Shown here: positions 38,886 through 50,769 of the stretch, in pieces | Position numbering within the stretch: position 1 is the stretch's first letter | Layout: each line of letters starts with the position of its first letter | From: Caprimulgus europaeus | Taxonomy: Eukaryota > Chordata > Aves > Caprimulgiformes > Caprimulgidae | Assembly (NCBI GenBank): GCA_907165065.1 | Contig: OU015525.1 | Coordinates: 6,760,537 to 6,824,536, forward strand | Direction: 5' to 3' | DNA: 64,000 nt | The notes under the pieces: model-generated | The model's input: the letters and a program-made list of their open reading frames with translations, nothing else | What the model was told of the DNA's origin: nothing | Database searches by the model: none | Program-made: the position numbers and the translations under genes

Positions 38886-40694
38886 TCAAAACCAAAACCA
38901 ACCAACCAAAAAACCCAAAAACCAACTCCAACAAAAACCAAATCGCAAAACTGACAATTGTACTACAGCACTTAATTATCAATCCCTGATTCCACCTCTA
39001 AATAGTTTCTCTTCTTGGATCCTCTTACATATTTTCAGTTATCTCTGCTTCTCAAGTCCACCTACTTCTTTATCTATATTGGATATTTCTATAAGTGAGT
39101 GCTCTTTCTGCATTGTTGTTTTCCCCACTGAAGTTATCTCTATATTTCTGGAATGTTATGGTTCCTGTCTCTCTGTCTTTCCTGAGGAATAGTTGGACTT
39201 GGACTAGTCCTAACTCTTTAATTTTATCAGGATGTTTATGAACCACAGTTCGTCCATTCTTTCATTTTATTGAATTCCAGCAGTTTATTACATTACTCAA
39301 AATGGCACACACTACTTCCATTAGTGAATAGGGAGATAATGTTGGAGAGTAAGTCCTGCACTCTCCCCACACTCTTTCACCCAAACCACCACACTACTAT
39401 ACCTCAAGTTTTAACTTCCATGGGTCCTTAGAGTTAAGCAGTTTCACCAAACATAGATAACCTGGCAGTTAAGTTGTCTCTCCTTCTTTTTCTTTCTTTA
39501 TGAAACATGTCTATGTATGTACAGCTCTCTATATATGTATAAATATATATCAGTGTATTTATTTGCAGATTCATTAATTAGCATTTCTGGAGGCAATCCA
39601 GATCTTAAGAGCATGACATGAATACAGGGTTGGGGTTTTTTTGTTGTTGTTGATTTTGTTTGTTTGTTTTTTTCCCAGAAAAATAGCCTTTAACTGGGAT
39701 ACCCAGATAAAGATTGCAATGATAGACAATACTGGTACATACATGTACCACTCTTAGCCTTTCTGTATTGGCTTGAGTGTTATTTAAGAGGAACTCTAAG
39801 CAAACCATCACATTTTCAGGCAGATCATGTTCCCCATATTCCCCTTCTAACCTGTCTCTCAGTGGTTCTTCTGCAAGCAGTACTGTGCTTATCAATCATT
39901 CTCATGGCCAAGATGGATGGGCTTCTGGGTAGCCTAGGAGTACTCTTATCTTTGTCACCAATAGTTAGCAAGAGTGTCCTACCTTTTTGTGACAGCACAG
40001 TGTGACGCAAAGTTTTATCAAACAACTGTGAGAACAATTTTAAAATTATATTCTCCCTTCTTCTCTCTCAAAGTGTAAAGCACTTAAATCTGTTTTGGTC
40101 AGGTGTGCAAACTTAGCAATCTTTTTTCCTGTGCTATCTAATGTTAAAAACAACCCCACACCCACCTCCTTCCTTTGCTTTCTTGAACTGGTCAGAAGAA
40201 AGAAGTTGTCTGGGGTGGCACTGAAAGGAAATAGTTTCAAGGAAAAAAAGGACACAAGGAAAACTTTGTCAATAAGGCAGAAGGAAAACCAGGAATCTGC
40301 AACAGGATTTCCAGAGGCAGATAGGACTGGACATATGTGGACACATGACTACACTGAACACAGTGAGATAATAAAAATGCATGACTCTGGCTGAACATGA
40401 AATATGGCATCTAAAAAGGGAGTTTTGGAGATGTGTGCCAACTGCTGTTGGCATTCCTGCCTTCAGCTCCTTTTGTAGTCTGACTCTTTTCTTGGCTTTT
40501 TTATCAAGCAATCTTGTCCTCATACTAACAGTAGGGAATGTGCAACCAGCAAAGTTACCTGAGGAAGGGATACATATCCAGAAACACAGAGTACCCCATC
40601 AGTGACGAAAGAGGAAAAGAAGTAGTGCATCAATGACTTGCAGTTAAATCAGAAGAGGGATTGAACTCTCTGTATTTCTCTGTCCTTTGGATTT
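38886..40694. other. Unique sequence, A/C-rich tract next to the LTR
   Basis: Right after the LTR lies an A/C tract at 38886-38955, made of CCAAAA and AACCA units with almost no G or T. The rest shows nothing recognisable beyond a T/G run at 39634-39675. Open frames reach 99 codons (40095-40394) and have no known motifs. Confidence 0.55.
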
Positions 40695-41400
40695 AGAATC
40701 AGAATTTTTCAAGCTGGAAGGTACCTCAGGGGATCTTCAGTTCAATCACCTGCTCAAAGCAGGATCAAATCTGAATTCAGATCAGGTAGCTCAGGTCCAT
40801 CTCCAATTGAATCCTGAAAACATCCAAGGGTGAAGACCCTATCCTGTCTGGGCAGCAAGTTCCTGTTTGTGATTACTGTCATTGTAAAAACCTGTTTCCT
40901 TACATCCTGTCTGAGCTTCCTCTGGTTTGATTTATAATGACTATCTATTATTCTCACCTCGGTAAAGAAGGTCTATCATCTTCTCCATAACTCCTGTGTA
41001 GGCACTGAGGACCGCTGTTGTGTCCTCCTAAGCTATTCCTTCTCCAAGCTCAACAAACTTAGCTCCCTTGGCCTCTCCTCACAGTGTTCCAGTTCCTGAC
41101 CATCTTGACGACTTCCTCTGAACCTGTTCCGGTTTCTTTCCTGTACTGGTGCCTGAAACTGGATGCAGTATTCCAAATGCACTCTAATAAGAACTAAATA
41201 AAAGGGAATAATTACTTTCCTTGATCTTCTGGCAATACTCCTGTTGATATAGCCTAGTAAGCTGCTAGTCTTTGGTGCTTAAGGTGCACTGCTGGCTGAT
41301 GTTTAACTACTGTCCAGTAGGATTCAAAAGACTTTTTCAGCATACATGCTACCCAGACAGTCAGCCCTCAGCTTGCATATTTGTTTCAACTTTCTCTGGT
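40695..41400 (-). mobile_element. Old CR1 LINE fragment, about 700 bp
   Basis: The reversed landmarks are present but strongly diverged: TTAGAATCAGAATTTTTCAA at the 3' end, GGAAGGTACCTCAGGGGATC, CTGCTCAAAGCAGG, CTTCTCCAAGCTCAACAAAC (about 41042), CCTGTACTGGTGCCTGAAAC, and AGGTGCACTGCTGGCTGATG. The order matches the CR1 3' untranslated region followed by the end of ORF2 read backwards. Many small gaps and substitutions mark an old subfamily. No open frame survives. Confidence 0.85.
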
Positions 41401-42985
41401 TTTTAATGACCCATTTATTTTTTAACAAATTATTTTATTTTTCAATTCTTAGATGTATGAACTCTTGTGAAATGGGGAGAGATGAAAAATAATAAAATCT
41501 CACTTGTCTATACTTAGTTCAGATCAATCTTTAGCTTTTCAATTCTTTCAGAGCACATTGTCTCCTGTAGCCCAGATGCAAGTCCATCCTTACCACAAAG
41601 ACTCCCCTGTAGTTAGCACTATACTAGAAAGAAACTGTTCTGAAGAATATGATTTACATTATAACTAATAATGTCGGGGCAGATCTAGAGCAGTATGCTC
41701 GATCTTATGGAAGTGGAAGGCATTTGACAAGCACAGACAGGTTCTTTGTAATGCTTCTTTGAGAGTAAACTCATGAAAAAGAAACCTATAGACACAGATG
41801 GAATTCAGTAGCAGATTCAGACAGATTTGGGTGGCTACTGTACCGATGTCTGCACTGGAAAGATTTATGAGTGTTTCTGTTAGTGACTGAGAATACAAAT
41901 CCTGCTGCTAATCCTGTAGATGCTATGAAGATTGACGTCATGTTAATGAGAATGAAGATGGGACATTTATGAAGCACTTAACTGCCTGGCAAGCAGGATT
42001 TCTGCAAACAAAATGTGGTTGAATACTCCAGACTGAAAGGACTGTGTTGAGGAATGAGAAATGTGTGCTATTCTTAAAAGATGGAAGAGTAGTGAGACTG
42101 TAATGAAGCAGAAGCAACAGCAATGCACAGTGCATAGTGAGCTCCCAGCGCAGTGCTGCGGGGGAAGGAGACTAATACAGCTCTTGGATGTACATTTCAG
42201 AGCAGTGTGAGTAGCAATAAGGAGGTGACTTTTATGTCTATGTGCTGGGCTGATCATACTGAGAGTCAGACTGCAGTCCTGAAGGTAGTGCTATTATTTC
42301 CTCCTTCTCTTCAGCCAGAAGCTTTAGTTAGAAATGCCTCTTCCCTCCTAAACAAGACAGAAGAGGTGTTCCTTAAGTTTATAAGGGCATGCATAGATAC
42401 CATGCTAGCAAAAGGCAATGATTCATCCTTGGACTAGATAAACGAATATGAGAAGTATCTTCAAAAGTACCCACCACGTGGTTTTCTGCTTCTTCATTCT
42501 TTCCAACCAGTAGTCTTCAGTGAGGCACAAATTCAACACTGTTCATAAGCAATTCTTCCTCATCAAGCCCTTTGCTGCGAGGGCTTGTCCTAGTATAGTC
42601 TGTTCTACTCCTGCATTTGTGTTGCAGACTTCTGCAAGGTCTCTTTCATTCCTCCTCTGCTAAATTCTTCTCCAGTTGCTCCAAAGGAAAACTATGTCCC
42701 TCATTCCAGCAATTTCCGCAGCAGGCAGAACAAAGATCCAAGCAGCATTCTGTCCTTCTTCCAGGCACTCCCTTTTTAATAGAATATACTATGTGTAGTA
42801 TTCACTCTACCAAATAATTTAAGAACAAATTAAACTTACAATCAGCACCTGGAAGTTCTGCTGTGTTGTGAATTCTTCCTAGATGAACAAAGTATTAGGT
42901 GGCAAATGGGTTGGAAGGTGAAATTGCTTGTCTATAGATAAGGGTTCCTTCTAGTCTTGGACTCAGTAAGCACTTGCTCAGGACC
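41401..42985. other. Unique sequence, no gene recognised
   Basis: Between two minus-strand CR1 copies I see no recognisable gene or repeat. Open frames of 60-96 codons (for example 41967-42257 minus and 42153-42437 plus) overlap on both strands and carry no known motif. A small GC-richer patch lies near 42140-42170. Confidence 0.5.
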
Positions 42986-43289
42986 ATAGAATCAAGAAAA
43001 AGTTTGGGTCGGAAGGGACCTTTAAAGGTCATCTAGTGCAACCCCCCTGCAGTGAGCAGGGACATCTTCAACTAGGTCAGGTTGCTCAGAGCCCCATCCA
43101 ACCTCACCTTGAATATTCCCAGGGATGGGGCTTCTACCACCTCTCTGGGCAACCTGGGTGTTTCACCACCCTCAGTGTAAAAAATTTCTTCCTTATATCT
43201 AGTCTAAATCTCCCCTCTTTTAGTTTCAAACCATTATCCCTTGTCCTATTGCAACAGGCCCCGCTAAAAAATTTGCCCCCATCTTTCTT

Positions 43290-45298
43290 TTAGGCCCCCT
43301 TTAAGTACTGAAAGTCTGCAATAAGGTCTCCCCGGAGCCTTCTCTTCTCCAGGTTGAACAACCCCAACTTTCTCAGTCTTTTTTCATAGGAGAGGTCTTC
43401 CATCCCTCTGATTATTTTTGTGGCCTCCCCTGGACCTGCTCCACCATGTCCATGTCCTTCCTGTGCTGAAGGATCCAGAGTTGGACACAGTACTCCAGAT
43501 GCAATCTCACCAGAGTGGAGTGGAGGGGCAGTTTTGGATGCAGCCCAGGATATAATTGGCTTTCTGGGCTGCAAGCACACATTGTTGGCTCTTGTCCAGC
43601 TTTTAATCCATCAGTACCCCTGAGTCCTTTTCTGCAGGGTTGCTCTGACCCAGGTGCAGGACCTTTAACTTGGCCTTTTTGAACCTCATGAAGTTCATAC
43701 AGATCCACTTTTTGAACTTGTCTGGGTCCCTCTGGATGGCATCCAATCACTCAGGTGTGTTAACTGCACCACTCAGCTTGGTGTTATCAGCAAACTTGCT
43801 AAGGATGCACCCAATCCCACAATATAATTGAAGATATTAAGTAGCACTGGTCCCAATACAGACATCTGAGGGACACCACTTGTCACTGATCTCCATGTGG
43901 ACATTGAGCCTTTGACTACTGCCCTCTGAAGGTGACCATTCAACTGTTTCCTCATCCACCTCACAGTCCACCCATCAAATCCATATCTCTCCAGTTTAGA
44001 GAGCAGAATGCTGTGGGGGTCCCTTACAGAAGTCCAGATAGGTTAAATCTGTAGGTCTGCCCTTATGCACTGGTGTAGTCACTCCATCATAGAAGGCCAC
44101 TAGGTTGGTGAGGAAGAATTTGCCTTTGGTGAAGCCATGCTGTCACAAATCACCTCCGTGTCCTCCATGTGCCTTAACACAGCTTCTAGGAGGATCTGTT
44201 CCATGATCTTCCCAAGCACAGAGGTGAAACTGAAAATGGGTGCAAAATTTCCTTTTTTCCAGTCACATTGGACTTTGTCTGACTGCTATGACTTTTGCAA
44301 TATGATAGAGAGTGGCTTGGAAACTACATCAGCCAGTTCCCTCAGGACCCTGGGATGCATCTCATTAGGTCACATAGACTTATATATATTTAGGTTCCTG
44401 AGGTGGACACAAAATTGATCTTCTCTTACAGTGGAAGGGACTTTGTTCCCCCAGTCCCTGCCCTGTGGTTCATCCTCTAAAGAGGTATGGGAAGAGAGGT
44501 TGCCAGAGAAGACTGAGGAAAAAAAGTTGCTGAATACAGTTACCAGTGTGTCAGTCTTGCTCATCACAGGCAGTAGGCTTTCTTTGACCTTCATTTTCTG
44601 GTCAATGTATGTGTAGAAGCCCTTCTTGTTATTACTTGCATCCCTTACTAAGTTCAACTCCACCCATGATTTGGTCTTCCTGACTTTGTCCTTACACAAC
44701 TGGGCAGCATTCCTATACTCTTCCCAGGAGGCCTGTCCCTGCTTCCACTGCCTGTGCATTTTCTTCTTGTCCTGGAGTTTGACCAGCAGGTCTCCACCCA
44801 GCCATGCCAATCTGTTGCCTTCCTTGTCTGATTTCTTACACTTAGCCATGAGAGCTCTTGCACTCTATGGAAAGCATACTTAAAGATCTGCCAGCTCTGT
44901 TCTGCTCCCTTGTCCCTGGGGACAGTTTCCCAGGGGGTCCTATTAACTAATTCCTTGGAGACTTGGAAGTTGTATTTCTTAAAATTCAGGGTCCTGACTT
45001 TCCTCTTTGCTTGACCCATATCCATCAGGACTGTGAATTCCATAAGTTCACAATCCCTGCAGCCCAGGCTGCCTCCAATCTTGATGTCACTGATTAGTTC
45101 ACTTGCACTGGGGACATTTTAATCTGCTTTACTAGGGCTGTCTATTACCTGGCTTAAGAAGTTATCCTCCATGAACTCCAGGAGTTTCCTGAACTGCCTA
45201 CAGCTCACTGTGCTACTTTTCCAGCAGATGTTGGGGTGAATTATGTCCTCCAGCAGAATGAGAGCCTCTGAGAGCAATACCTCCTGTAGCTGAAGTAC
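43290..45298 (-). pseudogene. CR1 ORF2 remnant (endonuclease tail and reverse transcriptase)
   Basis: ORF2 of CR1 encodes an endonuclease and a reverse transcriptase used for target-primed insertion. Peptide pieces in several frames follow the CR1 order. HPNICWKSST is the endonuclease end (about 45250). KVRTLNFKKYNF and NNKKGFYTYI are linker pieces (44560-45020). LRNLNIYKSM and [13 protein letters not shown] open the polymerase (44310-44400). [11 protein letters not shown] lies at 44170-44210 and [12 protein letters not shown] at 43835-43875. HLEYCVQLW (about 43490) and [12 protein letters not shown] (about 43310-43345) form the C-terminus. The polymerase box is FADNT at 43780-43794, with Asn (GTT on the plus strand, 43783-43785) in place of the second Asp. 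Stops and frame changes break it in many places. The residue change alone would abolish polymerase activity. Confidence 0.9.
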
Positions 45299-45488
45299 AA
45301 AGGTTTAATCAATAGGATGGGTTCATCAATAGGCTCTCCAGAAGACTTAAACTGTGCTCCAGTGTAGCCAGCATGTTTTAGAGCAACAGGCTGAGGGCAC
45401 TCTCTATCACCTCATCCCTCTAACCTTAGTGTATCATCCCACAGCTTATCACATGCAAGGCTGATATTATTCCCCTCATCACTCAAGT

Positions 45489-45790
45489 CTATAAGTCTAT
45501 CACCCTGTCAATAAGTTCTGCTAGCTCATGACCAAAGACCCTCTTCCGCCTCTGAGAAAGGTAAATCCCATCTGACACCAGCAAGCCTGGTACTGTATAG
45601 GCCATCCCATTATTGAAAATTCCAAAATTGTGGTGGTGACACCAGCCACAGAGCCCTGTATTAACAGACTGGGTGCATCAATGTCTTCCGTTGTTACTGC
45701 TCGCAACAGGAAGGAAAGAGGAAAAAGTAACCTGTGCCCCAGATTCCTTTATCAATCATCCCAAGGACCTAAAGTCTCTTTTGATCACCC
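45489..45790 (-). pseudogene. CR1 ORF1 esterase-domain remnant
   Basis: One minus-strand frame reads GAQVTFSSFLPV (about 45690-45730), GWCHHHNFGIFNNGMA (45600-45645), then VSDGIYLSQRRKRVFGHELA (about 45515-45575), and stops at 45489-45491. This order matches the C-terminal part of the SGNH-type esterase domain known in ORF1 of CR1 elements. In that fold the last catalytic block is D-x-x-H, and the family here usually reads DGIH or DGVH. This copy has Tyr instead of His (plus-strand GTA at 45561-45563). Two in-frame stops (in SNNGRH-stop and SLG-stop) confirm a dead gene. The N-terminal part of ORF1 is not recognisable beyond about 45840. Confidence 0.8.
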
Positions 45791-47400
45791 TTGGACTATG
45801 TTTTGCCAAGATACCTTGTCCACATAGATATAAAGTCAATCAAATCAAGATAGGAACAAGTATTCTGCAGTGTGAGTTTGCAGGCATTAAAATTTTCTTT
45901 TAAATTTGATACACTTCACTCCTCCCTGTTTACTGAAATATGAACATTAATATTTTTATTATTTTTTGTCTGGGACCTGTACTGCAACAATCAATGTTCT
46001 ACTTAGGGAAATTATTCAGCAGGTATTAATGCTTTTTCATACAACTCCATATCTATTTTCTGTGGGGTTTTTTTCAATTGCAAATTGAAAACCAGTATGA
46101 ATTTTTTATCACTGCAATCACAGTTAAGTCTACTAAGTTCATAAAAGGAGAGAGAGAAAAGAAGAAAGAATTGAATGCATGAAATGCTGAATGCAAAATA
46201 GGGTAAGGTATTGTATGTCTATGTGGGGAAATCAAACTAGCATTGTATTAAGGGAGTTTACCTCTGTCACGTAAACAGCACAATGTGATAAAGAGACACA
46301 ACAAGAAGGCATAAGCTATAGGTCTTCTGACACACAAAAAAACTTATTTCAGAGCTCACTGAAGCCACTGTGGCACTTTGGATTGCTTCCATGAGAGACT
46401 TCTTCATCAAACATAACATACTTCCACTTCAGCATAACATGAGCAACAAACAATATAACTAGAACTTGTGGCTTAAAGGAAAGAACACCCATAAAACAAG
46501 GATCCAATATGCTTTTGGTGAGAGTATACAATATCACACACCAAATGAAGAGGAGACTTTCTTTGCTATCAAGATCGCCAATTTGAACGCCAACACTTGA
46601 GCTTTACAGTTTTAAATTTTATTTCAACTGAAAAGTGATAACCACTACTCCTTGTTAAGACTACTAGTAGTAATACTACAGCTCATTGTCCTCTGACCTT
46701 ATTTCTTAGGGCAAAAAATGTATTTCTGCTATGCCTTCTCAGAAAACAGAGGTGGTGTTCAAGTTACTCAGACCTAAAAAAAGGTGTCTTAAATCTCAAT
46801 ATCTAGGATTTCCTTAACTGCTATTTTCTTCCCAAGATGGCACTCTACTTTATAATAATCTTTTCAGGGAGACATGTCATTTCTCGTAAAGAGAGAAAAA
46901 GTTCAAGATAATTTCTTTATACTAACCTAAAGTAGATATACTATACTCTAGGTAGCACAAGGTTTAAGATAATCCATGCAAAGTTAAAGTTATGTTTATG
47001 CATTTTTTTCTCAGCATTTTCACTGAGATTTGCTTAGAAGGGAGTTCAAGGTAACTCTTTTTTCCTTGTTTCCACTCCACAATTTATTTCTGCTTCTTGT
47101 CTCTTCTCTGAAATGGCCAGAACCATTCTTTTTATAGGTTTCTAGTACATACTATACAGCCTCCTTACCTAGCCTCAATTAATGTCCTGAAATTCATTTA
47201 TATACTCTGCCTTGCCTGGATCAATACTAGTGCTTGATTCAAGTTGTACTGACATCCAAAAGGTTGCTTATCAGTATGTGATACAACATCTATCAGTTTT
47301 AAACCTTCTGTTAGTTGTGATAATGTCTCTGACTATTGGGGGAAGGGGTTAGGCTCAATATGAAGGTTACAGAACTAAAAGAAAAGGACACAAATCTATT

Positions 47401-47520
47401 ATAAAAAACACCACTCCCCCTAAAAAAACAAACCAAACCAAAAGCAAACCAAAACCACACACATACAACCCCCATCCCCCCCCCGCCCCAAAACCCCATA
47501 AAAACCCCCAACCCTAAACA
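47401..47520 (-). repeat. A/C-rich tract with G-quadruplex potential on the minus strand
   Basis: About 120 bases are almost free of G and T. The second half has six C runs: 47469-47473, 47476-47484, 47486-47489, 47494-47497, 47505-47509 and 47512-47514, spaced by 1 to 7 bases. Read on the minus strand, this gives at least four G runs of four or more with short loops, which meets the usual G-quadruplex pattern. The plus strand could form an i-motif. There is no gene nearby in the window to link it to. Confidence 0.85.
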
Positions 47521-48303
47521 TGTTGAAATTATGAATAAATCCTGACTGTCACTGAACCTCTATTTTTCCTTCTACTTCCCTACTCAGAGAATTTGGTCAG
47601 TGGACAGTACCTATACCTGTACACTAATAAAAGTCATATTGATGTAAGTCTAGTGGTCTCAGGTCCTAGTGAGGTGTTGATCTGATAGTTAATTAATATC
47701 ACATGGAAAACCTACATAAAATATTTTTTCAAATCAACCTTAGACAGCAGTCCTTTGTTTCTAATGAATAATAGAAATCTCTGAGCATGTAAAATCTATG
47801 GATTTTGCAGACTTCTACAGTTTTAGCATTGAGGTTTAGTTTTTTCTTTCTTTCTTTTTCTACCCCCCCCTACAAAGCAGAATTCTGATTAAGAATCAAA
47901 ACACAGCTTCCAGCTGCTCATTAACGTGTTTAATTTCCTTAGTAGAAGTCAGACTAAAGAAAAAAAGAATTAGCACTAGTCAAAAAGAAAATTCTTGGTC
48001 ATTCATCTAAATGTTTCAAATTTTACAGCTTAGCTTGACCATTAAAAGGCTAGCAGACTGGAGCAAATTTGTTTATATAAAAGGCACCTTTGGCTTTTGT
48101 GAGTGAAAATGAATGATGAAACAATTACTCTCCTAGACTAAAAAACCCTTATTTAGAAACAAAACCCAAAGTGTAGTACATTAGCACTAATGACTAAGTA
48201 ACTAATTGCTACAAGCACAGTGTTGGTAGACATCTACATTGAAACACATTATTATCAAATAGTTCAGCTTCTTTCCTAATTTTAGGATTATTGTATGACC
48301 TGC

Positions 48304-48326
48304 TAATAATAATAATAATAATAATA
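48304..48326. repeat. (AAT)n microsatellite
   Basis: About seven perfect AAT units, uninterrupted. Confidence 0.92.
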
Positions 48327-49317
48327 TTTCTCATTTATACTCAAAGCACTTATAACTCTGCATTAGATAGAGTCATAACTCTGTGGGCAGAGGCATCTTT
48401 TTCCCAACAGACTTGTTTATCTATATAGCTTGAGATACTATTTCTGTTATCTGTTAGCTGGTTCCTTAACACAAGTGACAGACACCTGCACATTAGAGAT
48501 AAAGCCTCTGAAATCAGCTGCCTGTTGTGAACTGTGGCAAAAGCTGTATCTGAGACTCTCTGAATACCAAATGCAGGAAAGAAACTTCCACTGAAGAAGG
48601 AAGATGCTGCTTACCAGCAAAGTGTGGATCATACTGTCTTCTGTATTTCACATAAATTGAAATAACTTAGTATAACAACAAGTTAGTGAAATGTGTTGCT
48701 TGGTGTCAGTGATGGAGAACTTAATTACAACAGTGCTCCACAGGTCTGTGATATGTACATCTAAAGGAGGGTTAATTATATAGCAAGCTAGGGACAGTCA
48801 TCCCTATTCTCTAGCACATCGTGTGACAAGTTTCTCCATTCACAGTGCGCTCTCCCTACCTTCCCTTCTCCTTGGCTCCTCTCAGGTCATAAACTTTAGA
48901 AGCATCATCTAGTTGATAATGAGATTTTGCAATTGTAGTCTGCTCTCTTTTCTAACTGAGGTGGCATTGGGCAGTTATGACCTTCTTCAGGTACCTAGGC
49001 TACTACCTATAACCTTCTTTATGAAGGCAAACAAAATCTGCCCATCCTCCTTGATGGCATAGTCTACTGAGAGGAAGCAGACATTGCTAACCAAGTCAGT
49101 CCTCAGTGTGGGAGAAGTTAAATACAGAAATTTCCTGGTTGTTATGTTTCTTTGAATTTTAACAGCCCTATTGGCAATAGCGTGTTCCAGAAGGCAACAA
49201 AATCCCAATTTGGGAGTGCCCAGGTGCTAGGATAGATGTCATCTCTGGGATATAGATAAATATAGATAAGTATGTAGACAAAAAGACATAGGTCTGTGGA
49301 GCCTGGAACTGATGCAG

Positions 49318-49416
49318 AAATGTTTGAATAAGTACCATGGTAAAAGTACTTATTCAAACATTTGAATAAGTTTTACCATGGTAAAGGTACCTTTTACCTT
49401 TTACCATGGTAAAAGG
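49318..49416. repeat. Cluster of nested perfect palindromes
   Basis: Within 99 bases there are two larger structures. Arms 49318-49335 and 49346-49363 are perfect 18-bp inverted repeats (AAATGTTTGAATAAGTAC and its reverse) around a 10-base loop. Bases 49397-49416 are a perfect 20-bp palindrome, CCTTTTACCATGGTAAAAGG. A second copy of the same core, TTTTACCATGGTAAA, lies at 49371-49385, and the loop of the first hairpin also holds CCATGGTAAAA. The TTGAATAAG word occurs again at 49362-49370. The block reads as one short motif copied back and forth in both orientations. It has no transposon ends that I can identify. Confidence 0.92.
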
Positions 49417-50769
49417 CAAAGCTCTGAAGACTACTAAAATTGGTTTAATCAGACTGAATTGACAGAAGGAGGAAAATCAGAGCAAAAACAACTTTGTTGG
49501 CACATCCAGAGGCAGGATAAACCTCCAGTAACAGCTGTTTTTATTTCACTAAGTACCAGCAATGTGTTTGCAGTTTACCCTTTGTGCCATAGAAAAGCTA
49601 ATTCGGGGGTATGTTGAGGAAAGCAAATTTAGGTCATCATTGTCACTGCCTGCCTATGGCTATTGGCTATGACCAATATGGTATTTTGGAAACAGCAAAA
49701 GAACATCCTGCATTGCACTCAATAGAATCTTATTTTTCTTTATTAATAAAAACAAGAAGTGACTTCGTTGGACTCTGTTGTGCTTTTTATTAATTACTGT
49801 TATTTACTGTTTGGCACAATACATAATAGAGAGAAAAGCACTTACTTTGCTTAAATGGGTTCAGAACTGTATTATCTTGTGTGGTAAGAAAGAAAGCATC
49901 ACATTGAAAGTATGTAATTAACTTGTACCGTGAATGATGTGGTGGAAAACAAAGGCCAGTGTAGAGCTAAAGTGGTAGATGCAAAATAATGTGTTCTCAT
50001 GCATGGCATTCTGGAGGTGTACATTATTCCTAACATTTATTGTGTTTCCTGACTCATGGTGTTATTTGGAAAATAATTTGAACCAAAACAAAACCAGCAA
50101 AATCATGTTTTTGTGCAGGAAAAAAATCCCACTAAAAAGGCAAATAGTGTTACCCCTGCACCACTTCTTTGTCTAGCAATGCAAAGGACATTATATGTTG
50201 AGGAGCATGGCATAGCAAACAGCTCATTTGCAGCTCAAATGCTTGACAGTCCCAGGAGAAACTTTTAAGCCATCAACGTAACTGTGCTGGCTGCATCCCA
50301 TTGGTCTGCTTTAGTCCAGTCACTTTGTATTAGCAATGTCACTCACTGTATGCAGCAAGGCAGACAAAGCATGAGGTTTTGTGTCATATGAAGGAGCTGA
50401 AAAAAAAAAAAAAATCCTGAAAACAGGGGTGATTTTGTCTTTTCCTTAAATATCTCAAACTAAAATATCATGCCCATATACGGTGGTTTTTGTTCTGAGA
50501 ATTTGTGTGGCAATTGTCAACTCTGCCTGTGAAGAAATCACTTCACTCATCTTTTTAATGCAACTACCTTTGGGATGGAGAGTGATAGACAACAGGCAAC
50601 AACAGCACAGGAGTGAGAGGGAACTCTGGAAGAAGGTTACCAGGTCATCGTTCTGCAAAGCACTTCCTAAAGAGCACTTCATAATGGCCTGGGAGAAATA
50701 GGGCTTTTAGCTTTTCCAGCATCTATCCAAAGGGTCTAGCTCACTTTCTATGGCATTTTGGGATTAGAA
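49417..50769. other. Unique sequence, no gene recognised
   Basis: Apart from an A14 run at 50401-50414, nothing is recognisable. Two opposite-strand open frames (50455-50682 and 50483-50701) overlap and look like chance. Confidence 0.55.

Larger units (their letters stand above)
42986..45840 (-). mobile_element. Long CR1 LINE copy, internally deleted
   Basis: This is the longest mobile element in the window, about 2.85 kb on the minus strand. In element order it carries: ORF1 esterase C-terminal part (45790-45489), a short inter-ORF stretch, the last part of the endonuclease (from about 45298), the linker (44370-45043), the reverse transcriptase, and the ORF2 end (stop at 43290). It closes with the 3' untranslated region, with GGAAGGGACC at 43012-43021 and a decayed octamer end near 42986. 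A full CR1 is about 4.5 kb. Here the ORF1 start and most of the endonuclease are missing, and the NYRPV-type region of the reverse transcriptase is lost near 44230. Stops and frameshifts are scattered throughout, so it is dead. Many short open frames over the region are pieces of it. Confidence 0.92.
45841..49317. other. Unique sequence with C-rich and AAT tracts, no gene recognised
   Basis: Apart from the A/C-rich tract and the AAT array listed separately and a CCCCCCCC run at 47866-47873, I see nothing recognisable. Open frames are at most 76 codons. Confidence 0.55.

Noticed and set aside
44370-44849. 159-codon minus-strand frame as a host gene
   Set aside because: It reads as the CR1 ORF2 linker and start of the polymerase (NNKKGFYTYI, LRNLNIYKSM), part of a dead LINE copy.
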